From: Stachybotrys elegans
Lineage: Eukaryota; Ascomycota; Sordariomycetes; Hypocreales; Stachybotryaceae
Length of the DNA: 64,000 nucleotides
Reading direction: 5' to 3'
Assembly: GCA_020746835.1 (NCBI GenBank)
Contig: JAGPNK010000009.1
Location: 310,001-374,000, forward strand
The notes below the pieces were generated by a model. That model was not told where the DNA came from and did not search any database. It worked only from the letters and a program-made list of their open reading frames with translations. The position numbers were made by a program, and so were the translations under genes. Positions 10,445-21,544 of the stretch are shown here, in pieces (the stretch's first letter is position 1; every line of letters starts with the position of its first letter).

Positions 10445-12996
10445 TCAAAACACCCAGCGCCCAGGGCAGGTACCTCAGGAGGTACAATGTCGTAATACCT
10501 CCAGCAAGGGCCAGGCACAAGGCGCAGAGACCCACCTGGAGCCAGCCAAGTCCATGTACACATGGCAGTGCGACAAGACGCGGCAAGGTCCTAGTACCGG
10601 TACCCCACGAGCCAAAGGGATTGGAATCTGCATACCTCCAGGTACTCTCCTCATTTCTGAACCTAAAAGCAAGGGCCATGGCGCAGTTCACCCCCCAACG
10701 CGAGGTGGCTTCGGGAGCAATCGTACCTCTCGGGTAGCTGCTCGCATTAACGTAGCCACCCCCAAAAATTTAGAGGCACCTTGATACTAAGGGCGACTTG
10801 CCAGCTGACGGTGCTGCCGTGTGCTGGCGCATCGACAAAAACAGCCCGGGCATGTACCCAGCAGGTACCTGCCTACACAACACGCCATGGAAGCAGCCGA
10901 AAGGGAAACAGTGGGTTCTGGAAAGGAGGATCGCCAATGCCCTCCGTATGGGCCCTACAATGATGACTAGGCCAAGCAGGGCAGAGCCAGGGTGTGTTGG
11001 TGTGGGGGAGGAGACGTCAGAGCAAAGGGGGCACAGTCGAGTCCCTCTTGCTTTTCGGCTTCGCCATAGCCAGTCGGCGCCCAGACCTCCATCGACCAAG
11101 GATCTCGCCCTCGTTGGGTTGGGAAGGGGAGAATTCGTCTGCTGCGTCATCCACACGACAACAGTGATGAAAAGCGGCATCCCAGTTTCCGCATGTTTCA
11201 TGCTCATACAAGGGATCGGACCAGGCCCACAGTCCTGTGCTGACACCTGCATACCATTTATTTTTCTTTTTTCTTCTTTTTTTCTTCCTTGCAGCGCTGC
11301 ATTTTGCCATTTTCCCATCCTTCCCGCTTATTATGGCACTCCGTCATCTCGGGGAGATGAGATCGGCGTGTCGGGGAACAGGGGGCCGTCACAACGACAA
11401 TATCCCTACAGCACTGCCTGGTGTTGATGAATACCTTTCTGCCTGACTGCCTCGACTTTGGGACACGGAATTGTCCGTTGAACCCGTCTCTCCTCTGTTC
11501 CCCAAGGGGTCTCTCACTCCGTCCGCCATCCGCCATCTGGCTGTGTCTCCACGTGCCGTCTCAGACCCATCTCAGACCGAATGGTGCGACTATGCAACTG
11601 TAACTGCTTGCTCCCTCGCCCAGACCGAGGTCAGACGCCTCACGGCCTATCGATCTATACCCACGCAACCACGCATGGCTGAGGCAGCGCCGCGTCTTGC
11701 CTCAACGGGCAGTTCCAGGCCCATCATTTCGCTAGCCGGTAACCATAAACCGGTTAAACGTCTATGGCACGTTTTGTCCAGCTGGTGGCGTAATTGCTAG
11801 CCTGATCACTGGAATGCATAGGTAGTAATAGAGGCACCTACAGTGGTCGTCACCCAGCTTAGCCACCTCGCTCGGTGTGGCGTCCAGAGATCAGCCATGT
11901 GCACTGCCTCGCCTTTCGCCACACCGAAGCAGACTGACAACGCACAACGCGCATCGCACATCGCACATTTTCAACACCGATCCGATTGTTCTCAAGTGTG
12001 CTATTTTTAGCTATTGTTCACCGGGCAAAGTAGTTGTACAATGCCATGCTCAGGCGTCATCGGGTCAATCAAATGGTCTGATGTGAGCCGCATAAACACG
12101 GACCTTACGTATGCCTCTCTGACCTCGGCATGAAGCTAGATACAGCAAAGCGAAGCAAATGTGCACGTATGTCTTGGCGTCCATTGATTGCAGCTCTCTT
12201 CACACAATTGATGAAGCACTTTCCGACCCTCCATCAGCTGGGAGGCAAGGATTCCGAGTGGCCATTAAGGTTCGCTTTGGGTACTCATCCAGCCTGTTTC
12301 CGCTTGGTGCGTTTGCAGCACATGAATCGTGTCGAGATGGACTACTATGTAAGCACCATACCGTCATACACTATGCTCGGTTTTATTTTTTTATCTTCTT
12401 CCCTTTTCGCGACGCGTTGTCATATACATGATGGCATGTATGTATGTCGTCTGGTACCCCAGATATGGGTGATGGACAGCTCGGCACCTCCTGCAGTTGG
12501 GGTAGCATCCGGTGGACAAGCTCTGCCATCTCTGCCACAGGCGAGGCTTGATTTCTCTTTTCTCCGATCGCTTGCATCATGGAGGTGACACCCAGGTCCC
12601 GCCAGGCTCTGACAATCCCTGCTGCCCCATCGCCCCGTTTGGTCAGCTGGCAAATAAGCCGTCCATGGTGAACTTGGCCTACGCACCACACGGCCCGGAA
12701 TGCATGCAGCCAGGCACTTGAACCACATGGCGTTGTGCTGTACGTATCGAGTATAGCCACACCAGGACTGCTTTTTCTCTTTTCTTGTGGGCTAAAAAAA
12801 GGCTGTCCGCCATTATCATTGCGTAGTCTTCTTCTTGGCCGCTTGCCGGTTTGCCGAGAGCCAGAAGTATCGACGACAAGCCAGCAGGAAATGGGACCAC
12901 TATCCCCAGACTTGCATGTGCGGAGACGGGTCCTTTGTTCTATGATGACGTCGTATCTTGGATTTACATGTTCAAAACTCGCTTTCGAATTCGGTT
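10445..12996. other. Gene-free region upstream of the secreted-protein gene
   Basis: About 2.5 kb between the TATA box and the SIN1 stop. It holds AGGTACCT octamers at 10468-10475 and 10863-10870, a GTACCGGTAC palindrome at 10594-10603 and pyrimidine-rich runs near 11260-11290. Open frames such as 10798-11427 and 12130-12588 have no recognisable protein content and no start or splice support. Confidence 0.55.
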
Positions 12997-15607
12997 TCAT
13001 ACTTCACGATACGGCGATATGCCCTTCTTCAGCTCCTCCACAATCTCAGTAGCCTCATCTGCCCCGCGGGCTTCGAAATCGTAACGCTTACTCTCCGTTG
13101 CCTTGTACACAACCAGCTATTGTACATGCGTTAGCAACCAACTCTATCCAGGCGACACCAACTGTTCCAGGGGACGGAAGGGTATACTACTAACCTTGAC
13201 GTTCGTTGGGTGTTTCCTCGGTACTTTACATCCAATCACGTTGCTGAAGTGCACTGTCGTGGTCTTGCCCCCTCCATCGTGCACCGCCTTGCCCCCAGAC
13301 GCGGGAACGATATGGATATACTCGCCGTCAATCACCAGGATGCGCTCGCTCATCCCCACGATTCGCATCGGCTGCTTGCGCCATACCGTGTACTTTTTGT
13401 ACCGCCCGCTGCCCAGCTCGTCTTGCTTCATCGCCTCGCGTGCCAGAGGATGAGGGCCGAGCATCTGGCCCCTCTTGCCCTTCCTGATGACTTGGCTCTC
13501 CCCACCCGGCACCATCATCTTGGGGGAGGAGCTTGAGGGAGAGCCCGTCATGTTGAGAGGTCCGTCTGTGGCGAATCGTCTGCGGTGCAGCTCCAGGTCT
13601 GTTATGTTTCCAATAGATGAGACTTGTCGGTCCAGCATGACTACGGCTCCCGAGCCTGGTAGCTTGAGTACGTGGTTGGCCTTCTCCAGCTGTCGCTTGC
13701 GGCACACCGAGTCCATTACCTCGGCAAGGTATGTGTCTGTTGTGGTATCCAGCGTCACCATTTGGCCTGGCGCAGCATCAGACGACAGGATATGGACGCG
13801 GAGAAGTTTCTGTTGTCCGCCTCTTGCGTTGGGTGCTGCCACCGGTGCTTGCGGTGCGTCGGCCAACATCGCGTTGGATCGATATGTTGTTGTGACAATG
13901 GGGTTCAGTCGGGGGCCCAGGCTCTTTGCCTCTTCACCCTGGCTCTCGGTGATCTCCTGTGAAGGTCGAGGAGCCTGCTCTTCTTGTTCATCGTGGGTGC
14001 TCGTCCGCTCCTGGCTCTCCTCCTCCTCTTGTGGCGTCAGGGCCTTGTTCTCCTCGTATTCATCCTCCGTAGCCGCCGCAAGGGCGAACTCGTCGTAGGC
14101 AGTCGAGTTCGATCTCATGCGTCCGCCTCCTCGCGCATTGGCATTGTTCACAGTCGTAAACGAGGCAAGCGGCTTTGTTCGCTCAAAGGGCGGGAAGTCA
14201 TCGTCTACCTCGCCGCCTTCCTCGACCATTCGCAGCGTCCACCAGTTGATGTTCTGCTTGCCAGCTGGAACTGCAGGTTCCCTCTTCTCCTCGTTGTATC
14301 GATAGAGACTCAACCCGATCAGGTCGGCCACGGTTACCGGCCTCTCCGGCTCCTGCCCGTCCTGGACTCTTGGTCGGATCAAAACCTCAAAGGGCTTGCT
14401 GGGAGTCTTGGAGAAGGCAGCGTAGATGCGAACCGCAATCGAGCCACGAGTTCCCTGCCCGCTGTAATGGGCAAACTTTTGAAACGGCACGCCCGTCTTA
14501 TGCTCTTTTGCCTTGAAAGCTGCCGAGAGTAGACTTTGAGGCTGCACAAAACTCACGGGTCGAATCATGCTCATGGGTCGAGGGGGGGGAGCGCTTGTAG
14601 AGCCATGGTGCGCGTGGGAGCCTGGGATCTTCGTATCGTCGACTGCCTGGTAAAGTTCTTCGGCGGCGTGCCCACAACCTGTTGGGTGGGAGATGCGTTA
14701 ATTGGAGGACCCTGGCCCTCGACGCCATCGAGAATAGACGCTGAATCAATGCTCTCCACGTAGTCCCCAGACATGTCGGAGCCCTCATCGGAATCATCCT
14801 CCTCCTCTTCAGGCAGAAGAGTTGTGTCTGTCCGCCTAATTCCGGGCGACGGCTCCTCTTGTATCATCTCCTGGAGGCGCACTGCGCGGGCTGCCGCTCG
14901 GGCTGCCTCTTTGTGTCTCTGTGCAGAGGGCATTTCTAGCTCATTCTCAGATGACACTTCACTGCTAGTTACAGTGTCACGCCGAGGCCGTCTCTCCATG
15001 ACAGTTTCCAGAGCCGACTGTGACCCACGACGGGGCGGGCGAGGGGACGTGGCCGGCCTCATGCTGGAGGAGGATCTGGTAGGCGACGAGCCGGCCCTAT
15101 GCCTGACGGGCATCTTGGCGAACTTAATCTGCTGCGCGGCTCTTTGGTCGGACTCTTCGTCGCTCTCATCACTAAGATCGCTACTGTCGTCCTCCTCCAT
15201 CTGCTCCCGGCGCCTGCGCCGTTTGGTGGCCATGCCAGGGCCTACCGTGTCCGCGCCGCCGCCGCCGGTGAGCATGCCGCCGTCCTCCTCCCCATCTTCC
15301 AAAGTGAGCCTGGCATTTCGAGGCGCCTGGAAGTACTCGGAGGCTACAGCAGTTGGGATTGGGGGGGAGTGCGTGCGCTTGATATGGGAGGAGTTGGGGC
15401 GCCATCCAGCCGCCTTGAAAGGGGCCGAGTTAAGGAAGCCCTCGTTTACGGTGAGCAGACGCTCTCCAACACCATCTGCAATCTCATCGAGATAGCTGGT
15501 CCTCAACTGATATGATACCAGACTACAGGACTGGTTAGCGGGCCGGAGATGGGTGTGGTTCAAGCAAGGCAGACAGAGGCGTACTCTTCTAGCTGAATGA
15601 CGGACAT
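12997..15607 (-). CDS. sin1: TORC2 subunit SIN1/AVO1 (frame broken by one base)
   Basis: SIN1/Avo1 is the TORC2 subunit that recruits AGC-kinase substrates to the plasma membrane. Exons are 15607-15585 (MSVIQLED), 15522-13195 and 13116-12997. The N-terminus has the SIN1 signature DLVSYQLRTSYLDEIADGVG. A disordered, acidic, Ser-rich region follows, then a CRIM-type segment (SLLSAAFKAKE, FEVLIRPRVQDG), a Ras-binding-like region (LRVHILSSDAAPGQMVTLD) and a C-terminal PH domain (KYTVWRKQPM...VHFSNVIGCKVPRKHPTNVK, finishing KGISPYREV). The coding sum is 2471 nt, one base short of 824 codons. Reading from the start hits TGA at 14571 just after a C8 run, while the rest continues in another frame from ATGAGCATG. 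A single missing base within 14578-14604 (in C8 or in ATGGCT) would explain this. It may be a sequencing error or a real mutation. The gene is divergent from the PRCC-family gene. Confidence 0.88.
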
Positions 15608-16065
15608 GGTGGAGGAAATCACCACTGGCTGCTCTAGGTTAGATGGACAGTAGAATTGTTGCAGCTCATGAATCCAGCATGATGACGATATAGTCGGGAG
15701 GTGGTGTCGATGGATAATTTGTAGTAGATGAAGTGAAGCGAAATGAGGTGCTTGGGTGAAGGATGCTGATGGTTTACGATGCTCAACAGATTGCCGACCT
15801 TGTGAGGCGCTGCTTGCAACAGCTGTCTGTTAGTGTGGGGTCAACCTTTCCACAGCATCCATCCCACAAGCGCTACTGTGCACGACCCACCTTTCTGATG
15901 TAAGGCTACTTACTACCTATCATAACCTTTGGCAGCTACAGGCAAGAGGCTGGTAATTATTACAGAGATCATCAGGCCTTTCTTCGTTTATTGTGCCAGG
16001 ACCATTTGCCAACGCGGCCTTCTCACCACCCCCTTTGCACCGACTTCATTCCAGACCACTGCGCC
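15608..16065. promoter_or_regulatory. Bidirectional promoter, SIN1 / PRCC-family gene
   Basis: This 458-bp spacer lies between two divergent start codons. No strong TATA box is seen. A run near 15905-15930 (GCTACTTACTACCTATCATA) is the only AT-rich patch. Confidence 0.55.
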
Positions 16066-17241
16066 ATGGGCCTCGTAGACTATTCCGAGTCCGACTCGTC
16101 TGATGTCGAAGTCGAGGCCGCCCCCAAGGCGCCAGCGTCCGCCTCAACTGCGACGTCCGGCGCGAAACGCCCGTTCCAAAAGGTCGTCGACAGATCGAAC
16201 CCCGGCAAGATTGTCCTCAACCTCCCGCGACCCTCTGCAGAAGGAGGAAGCAGCGATGGCCAGCCTCCCCCAACGAAGCGCGCCAAGACTGGCGCCAGCG
16301 GTCTCTTCTCCGGCTTCAACTCGTTTCTGCCGCCACCGAAAAACGCGAACAAGGCGACCCCTGCGGCTACCGCTGCAAAGGTACGGCCAGGTGTGAATCT
16401 CAAGACGAGCGCGGCGCCGGGATTCAGCCGCGAAAGCGCAGGTTTCCCCGAGGAAGCATCTCGAGACGAAGACGGGTCGTCTGCAGGCATGACGTTGCCG
16501 CCACCGAAGAACGCCGAACCGAGAATACCAGAAGGGCAAAAGAGCGAGGAGGATGTTAAGTTGGTTGGAAAGCCGTTGATGTTCAAGCCATTATCAGTTG
16601 GAAGGAACGCGAATAAAAAGAAGAGCACAAAGATCATGGCTGGCAGCATGCCAGCAGCCGCGCCTGCGGGTGCAAAACAGCCCGACCAGAGCGCCGCTAC
16701 AAGCAAGCCCGGAACCGGGGTCGAGCCGGCTCCGCCAAAGAAGAAGATGTCACTATTTTCTATGCATACAGAGGAGGAGTCAGAACCAGCACCATCCCAC
16801 AGGCCTGGCGGCACATACCAGCCCATGTTCGAGACGGAAGACCAAGACCCGGCCTACGCTGAGTACGCACAGTGGGCGAGCCAGGCACAGACTGGGCCTG
16901 TACCTACGGTCGGGTCTGACGGGGACTCTCTCGACAACATCGCGAATGACCTCAACCTGACGGCGGCGCAGAAGCGGGAGCTCTTTGGTCGCGGTGGCTC
17001 CGGTCATGCGGTGAAGAAGGTGGTGAATTTCAACATGGACCAGGAATACAAGCACAACGAAGACCTACGTGCCGCCGGAGAACAGCAGATACACAACCCC
17101 GTGCGCGCCATCCAGGCAGCAGGAAAGAACAGCCTGCGGCAGCTTGTGCAGAATGCGCGCAGCCAAAAGGATGCTCTGGAAGATAGCTTTGCGCAGAACA
17201 GAAGCAAGAGGAAGGAAGCTTCGGGCAGGTATGGATGGTAA
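16066..17241 (+). CDS. PRCC-family protein (mitotic checkpoint/splicing-associated)
   Basis: A single exon of 391 aa. I place the start at 16066, where the family N-terminus MGLVDYSESD begins; the frame is open 25 codons further upstream but lacks homology-like sequence. The middle is disordered, Pro/Lys/Ala-rich, with repeated short motifs LPPPKNA (about residues 90 and 145). The conserved PRCC C-terminal region covers about residues 270-391: YAEYAQWASQ, LTAAQKRELFGRGG, VVNFNMDQEYKHNEDLRAAG and IQAAGKNSLRQLVQNA. Animal PRCC binds MAD2B and associates with spliceosomes; the fungal role is less clear but probably nuclear. GRYGW at the end is conserved in style. It is convergent with the next gene, with 225 bp between stops. 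Confidence 0.85.
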   Translation: MGLVDYSESDSSDVEVEAAPKAPASASTATSGAKRPFQKVVDRSNPGKIVLNLPRPSAEGGSSDGQPPPTKRAKTGASGLFSGFNSFLPPPKNANKATPAATAAKVRPGVNLKTSAAPGFSRESAGFPEEASRDEDGSSAGMTLPPPKNAEPRIPEGQKSEEDVKLVGKPLMFKPLSVGRNANKKKSTKIMAGSMPAAAPAGAKQPDQSAATSKPGTGVEPAPPKKKMSLFSMHTEEESEPAPSHRPGGTYQPMFETEDQDPAYAEYAQWASQAQTGPVPTVGSDGDSLDNIANDLNLTAAQKRELFGRGGSGHAVKKVVNFNMDQEYKHNEDLRAAGEQQIHNPVRAIQAAGKNSLRQLVQNARSQKDALEDSFAQNRSKRKEASGRYGW

Positions 17242-17466
17242 TGCCAATATTATGAGGCAATATGGCTATGGATGCTGTTTACGGTTGGAATATATACACA
17301 CGAAGTATGGCCGGCCCAAGTCCTAGTTGTTTTCCGATTCCCCCTTTCCCGAACGCCGCGACTCTCGCTCTATGGGTCGCTTTCCCTTTGTGGGTATGAT
17401 AATATATGCAAGACAAAGAAGAAGAAGAAGAGGATATATATATATAAGGTGTTGGCGAATGGCAGT

Positions 17467-18954
17467 TCAAAAAGTTTCAACTGCCACTGTCCTGCCGTTC
17501 TGGAGGGCGTTGTCGACCATGAGCATACCCCATTCCCCTCTAGTGATGGGCGAGATGTCATCATAGCCGTTGGGCGTCAACGGCCCATGCCGCAGGGAGG
17601 CTTGGCTCGGACTAAGCACACAGGGAGAAGGCGAGAAGACGTCGTAGGCTTGTGCCTGTGGCCTGATGATCTCGTCGATGGAGAACCCAATGGAGAGGTT
17701 GTTCCACTGGGGGAAGAGAATGGGGATTTCACCAGGCCGGGCGGTAAGGTCCTGTGCACTGCCCACCGCACTGCCCGCCATCTGAGGCGGCGGAGAAGCA
17801 AAGTTGGTCTGCAGCCTGAGGACTGGTACCTTGGGTGTGACTCCCAGGGGAATAGGGGCTTTGCGCGTCGCCACCAGAGCACTCCAGCGGTCGTTGTCTG
17901 CCGTGCCGGCATCGTCCTGAGCGTAAGCCACGTCCTCAGACATAATGGCTGGCTCAAAAATGGGCGGGCTCGCTGGAGATGAGACACCAGATATACCACC
18001 TAGCTGCTCTGGTCCTCCATAGGCTCTTCGGTACATGCGGTCGAGGTCGAGAATGGCGGCGTTGGTGACACCAAGCCAGTCGTAGGACCGTAGAAGGTCA
18101 GCCTTTGTCATTTTTTGTCCATTGCTGGAGAGGATGTATCGGCGAAGTTCGTCGACGGCGTCCTCGAGACGCATGGGTGACCGTGTGCGGGTGTAGCTCG
18201 AGAGGGCACTCTTGACACTATACAGTCGATCGAGGGTGAGAAGAGTGAGCCCTTCGGAAGAGTACAGGACCTGGTTCTGAGCTACCGAGTTCCGAATGAG
18301 CTGGTTGGAGAAACCACAAGCCCCTGGGCTCAGTGCTGGCGCAAGCCACTCGGCGCCGACGCCAAACTTCTTCTCCGCCTTTTGCAAGACGTCATTCAGG
18401 GTGCCTTTGGCTTTCTCTGACAGGCCTGCAGCATGGACCAGGCGCATCCCAAAGGCATTGCCAGGCATGGGGGCCCTCATGCTGGTGGAAGATACAGTAG
18501 ATGGGGTCATGGGCGGAGTAGAGTTGGGAACCGATGGCGACAGGGGCCACCTCATCATCTTGGAGGCAGGCGAATCCAGCGAAGGAGAGGCCAAAGGGCT
18601 GGCGACAGGGGAGCTGAACTCGGTGGAGCGAGCCGAGCGCAACAGCTGCTTGAAGGCCGAGACGGGCCCCGAGGCGATGTTGAAGCGCGCCGAAGAGGGA
18701 GTGCCTGGTGTTCCCGGGGTCCCTGGCGTACCTGGCGTCCCCGGGGTCTCGGCCGGTGGCGTGCAGAGAGGAAGGACGACGGAGGGAAGCTGATAGTCCC
18801 TGCGGACTACAACGAGCGTGAGGTGCAGGGACTTCTTGGCCAGACGAGAGGAGGCATACTCCAGAGCAGGGTGAAGAGTGGTCGGCAGGTGATGGGCGTC
18901 GAGGATGGAGACGCCGGCCTCGAGGGGCGACGAGATGCGTTCCTTGAGAGGCAT
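17467..18954 (-). CDS. Conserved-looking fungal protein of unknown function (495 aa)
   Basis: I do not recognise the family. I place the start at 18954 (MPLKERISSPLEAGVSILD); the frame stays open to 19167, but that part is CT-rich leader sequence. The N-terminal 60 residues (DAHHLPTTLHPALEYASSRL, SLHLTLVVVRRDYQLPS) look like a folded, conserved segment. A PGT tripeptide repeat follows (about residues 74-88, TPGTPGTPGTPGTP), then a Ser/Pro-rich linker with SPVASPLASPSLDSP phospho-site-like motifs. A helical block at about 190-320 (LVHAAGLSEKAKGTLNDVLQ, LEDAVDELRRYILSSNGQ, LLRSYDWLGV) is again structured in appearance. The C-terminus (LFPQWNNLSIGFSIDEIIRP) may be another conserved element. No signal peptide, membrane span or catalytic motif is visible. 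It is probably cytosolic or nuclear. Confidence 0.75.
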   Translation of the reverse strand: MPLKERISSPLEAGVSILDAHHLPTTLHPALEYASSRLAKKSLHLTLVVVRRDYQLPSVVLPLCTPPAETPGTPGTPGTPGTPGTPSSARFNIASGPVSAFKQLLRSARSTEFSSPVASPLASPSLDSPASKMMRWPLSPSVPNSTPPMTPSTVSSTSMRAPMPGNAFGMRLVHAAGLSEKAKGTLNDVLQKAEKKFGVGAEWLAPALSPGACGFSNQLIRNSVAQNQVLYSSEGLTLLTLDRLYSVKSALSSYTRTRSPMRLEDAVDELRRYILSSNGQKMTKADLLRSYDWLGVTNAAILDLDRMYRRAYGGPEQLGGISGVSSPASPPIFEPAIMSEDVAYAQDDAGTADNDRWSALVATRKAPIPLGVTPKVPVLRLQTNFASPPPQMAGSAVGSAQDLTARPGEIPILFPQWNNLSIGFSIDEIIRPQAQAYDVFSPSPCVLSPSQASLRHGPLTPNGYDDISPITRGEWGMLMVDNALQNGRTVAVETF

Positions 18955-20112
18955 GTTGAGGGGGTTTTCTAACGAGAGTTGGTGAAGGAGAGTGGGTGAA
19001 TGGTAAAGAAAAGAGGTGGGAAGAAAGGAATGACAAAGGAATGAGGATGTGTAGGCAGCACGAGAGAGAGAGAGGGAGAGAGAGGGATGATTGCGAGAAT
19101 GAGAAGCAGAAGAACGAGGTGGTGATGGCGGCGGTATTTGAAGGGCGAAGAAGTGGTCGACAAGCAATACGGCAGAGCAGAGAGTATCCCAGCAACCACG
19201 TCGAGCCTCGAGAACTGCACTTTCAGGGTTGGTGATGGAGATTTGCAGTAGGTTGCTATAGGACCGGCAAAGTCATTCGAATCTCCTTGTTACTCCCTGT
19301 GGGGGTTTCGAGCCTCCCGTCCACCCTGAACCCTTTGTCTCTTCACGGCTGGGTGCCTGGTGATGGCAGCAACAGAGACATGTAGATGAGTCGGCAGCAG
19401 ATGTGGCGTGAGACAGACGCAGGTATCGGTCGGTATCTGCAGCGCCTCGTCGCACACAGCAAGGAGGGAAGCGGAGAGAGGAGAAGAAGAAGAGGAAGAA
19501 GAAGGGAGGGGGGTGATGATAAGCGAGGAAGCGAATCCACAACTTATTAAACCAAGAGGGCAGAGGCAAAAGGGAAAGGAAGCGTAGCCCGGGAGAAGGG
19601 TCGGGATATATATTGATTTCTGGGCAGGGTCTCAGAATGCCCGAGTGTGAGTGTGGGGGAAAGGAACAAACAAACAATGGGATCAAAGGGATGAAACCAC
19701 CAACAATAGCCAGCCATGCCGCGCTAAGTAGCACCGCCTGTTATGCGTCCGTATGTAATGTATGGGGGATGGGCGTTGGGTCTTGTTTGACCAAGGCGTG
19801 ACGATCTGTCGGGACCAGCAGCAGCAACACCAACACCAACACCAACGCAGCCCGCATGTAGCTATGTACTCACTGTACTGTACTAATGCAGGTTGATTGA
19901 CATGGGTGTGGCAGCGGCCCCTCCCTCGACGGCGCTTAAGTCTGTTACCCCCCTTGACAGGTATGAAACCACGACTTTGCGACCAAGGAAGACCAGAATG
20001 GCCGCTTGGACTCGCAGCCGTTCTGTGCACGGGTGATGTCGTCGTAATCAACCCAGTCACCTTCCCTTGGGGAACCTGTCACAAACATGGCAACTTGTAT
20101 CACGAACACGCC

Positions 20113-20143
<31 letters not shown>

Positions 20144-21544
20144 ACACGGTCCGTCTTCCATCCGTCTGTAAAAATAAACTACGTGGTTGGTCGGACACGG
20201 TCTGGGTTCAAACCAAAACATTGGGCAGGAGTAGATAGAGTTGTGTACAACAACAACAACAACAAAGAACAGCAACGACAACACATGCATATCGACAGAC
20301 AGGCAAGACCATGGTTGCTAAATAAATCCGCCCAATCACGGCAGATTCCCAACTCATACGTACAACAACAAGCAAACATCCTCGGGATAGGCTGTCTGTC
20401 TGCCTGTCTCGTCTCCCGCGTGCCACTATTCCCAAAACCCCCCCGTTGACCAAAACCCCCATCCACGGCCACACCCGCCGAGCGAATAGCATCGCCGCCC
20501 TCGCGTCCCCGCTACCCGCTCATCACATCACATCTCTCAGAGGGGGTGCAGCAGCGAGCAGGGGTTGCGTCCGGTGCGCGGCGGCTAATCGACCCAGTCA
20601 AGCCCAAACGCTCGATCCCTTGCCCAGCGTTTAACGTGCAAGGGGGGATATTTTTGGACTCGGCTACCACTGCATCAATCAATCCCCCCTCCTCCTCGCC
20701 TAGCTCTCATTGGCCCTCCCAGACGTGCGGGAAAAGTAAAGTACAGAGCCAAGTCGACCCTCGTCCGATCGGGACCGGCTAGCGGGAAGAAGCCGGTCCA
20801 AGAAGCAAGGAGCAAGGGGCAAGGAGCAAGAGAGAGAGACAGAGAGACGTCTCGTCCTCAAAATAGATTCGCTAACTTGTAAAAGCATCTATCTGCAAGG
20901 TCCGGCGGCAAGCACAGTCTCCATCCAATCTACCACTGTGCGCATTTGCTCTACTATGCTATAAGTTTGATTAGCTGTCTGGGCTCGTCACCTCCACCCA
21001 GCCAGCCGTCATGTGTTGATCCTGTCGGCAACTCATTCAATACGGGAGCGTAGGCTAAGGTAGGGTAGCTCACGGCACGGCTGCCCTTGCGTCATCCCTC
21101 CCCTCACTTACTTCTTACCCTGCTTCCCTTGCTTGCCCTCTTGTCTCGTCCAGGCAGAGTAGTAGTCATATTCATGCAGATCCGAGTACCTTCATACACG
21201 CTCAAATTGGCCTCCATCTCCCGGCATGGCCAACTTGTGGGCGCCATGTGCTAGCTATCAAGAGCAATTTAGGCCGTCTGTCTATCTGGTCGTGATCCGT
21301 CGTCCATGCATCCATCCTGTGCATCTCTGTGCATGCCTACTACACAAGACAGTTCCTTGTCGTCGTCGTAGCCTAAACATGAAAGCAAGGCTCTACGCCA
21401 TGACGCCGTTGCTAAGCCTGCATCGCAAACAATGCAAGTCTTGTTCCTTTCATTATCCATTATCCACTGTCCACCCTTCGTCCTCCTCCCCTTTGGTCGT
21501 ATCCTGCCGCTTGACATCGTCCGCTCCTCCGTCTTCTATTACCC
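18955..21544. other. Gene-free region with simple repeats
   Basis: About 2.6 kb between the start of the unknown gene and the stop of the large USP gene. The part nearest 18955-19560 is purine-rich on the + strand, so it is probably the CT-rich 5' leader of the minus-strand gene. Simple repeats lie at 19825-19846 (CAACAC units), 20117-20142 (AC)13 and 20248-20265 (CAA units). No supported coding region. Confidence 0.55.
20117..20142. repeat. (AC)13 microsatellite
   Basis: A perfect AC dinucleotide run of 26 bases in non-coding DNA. Confidence 0.9.
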
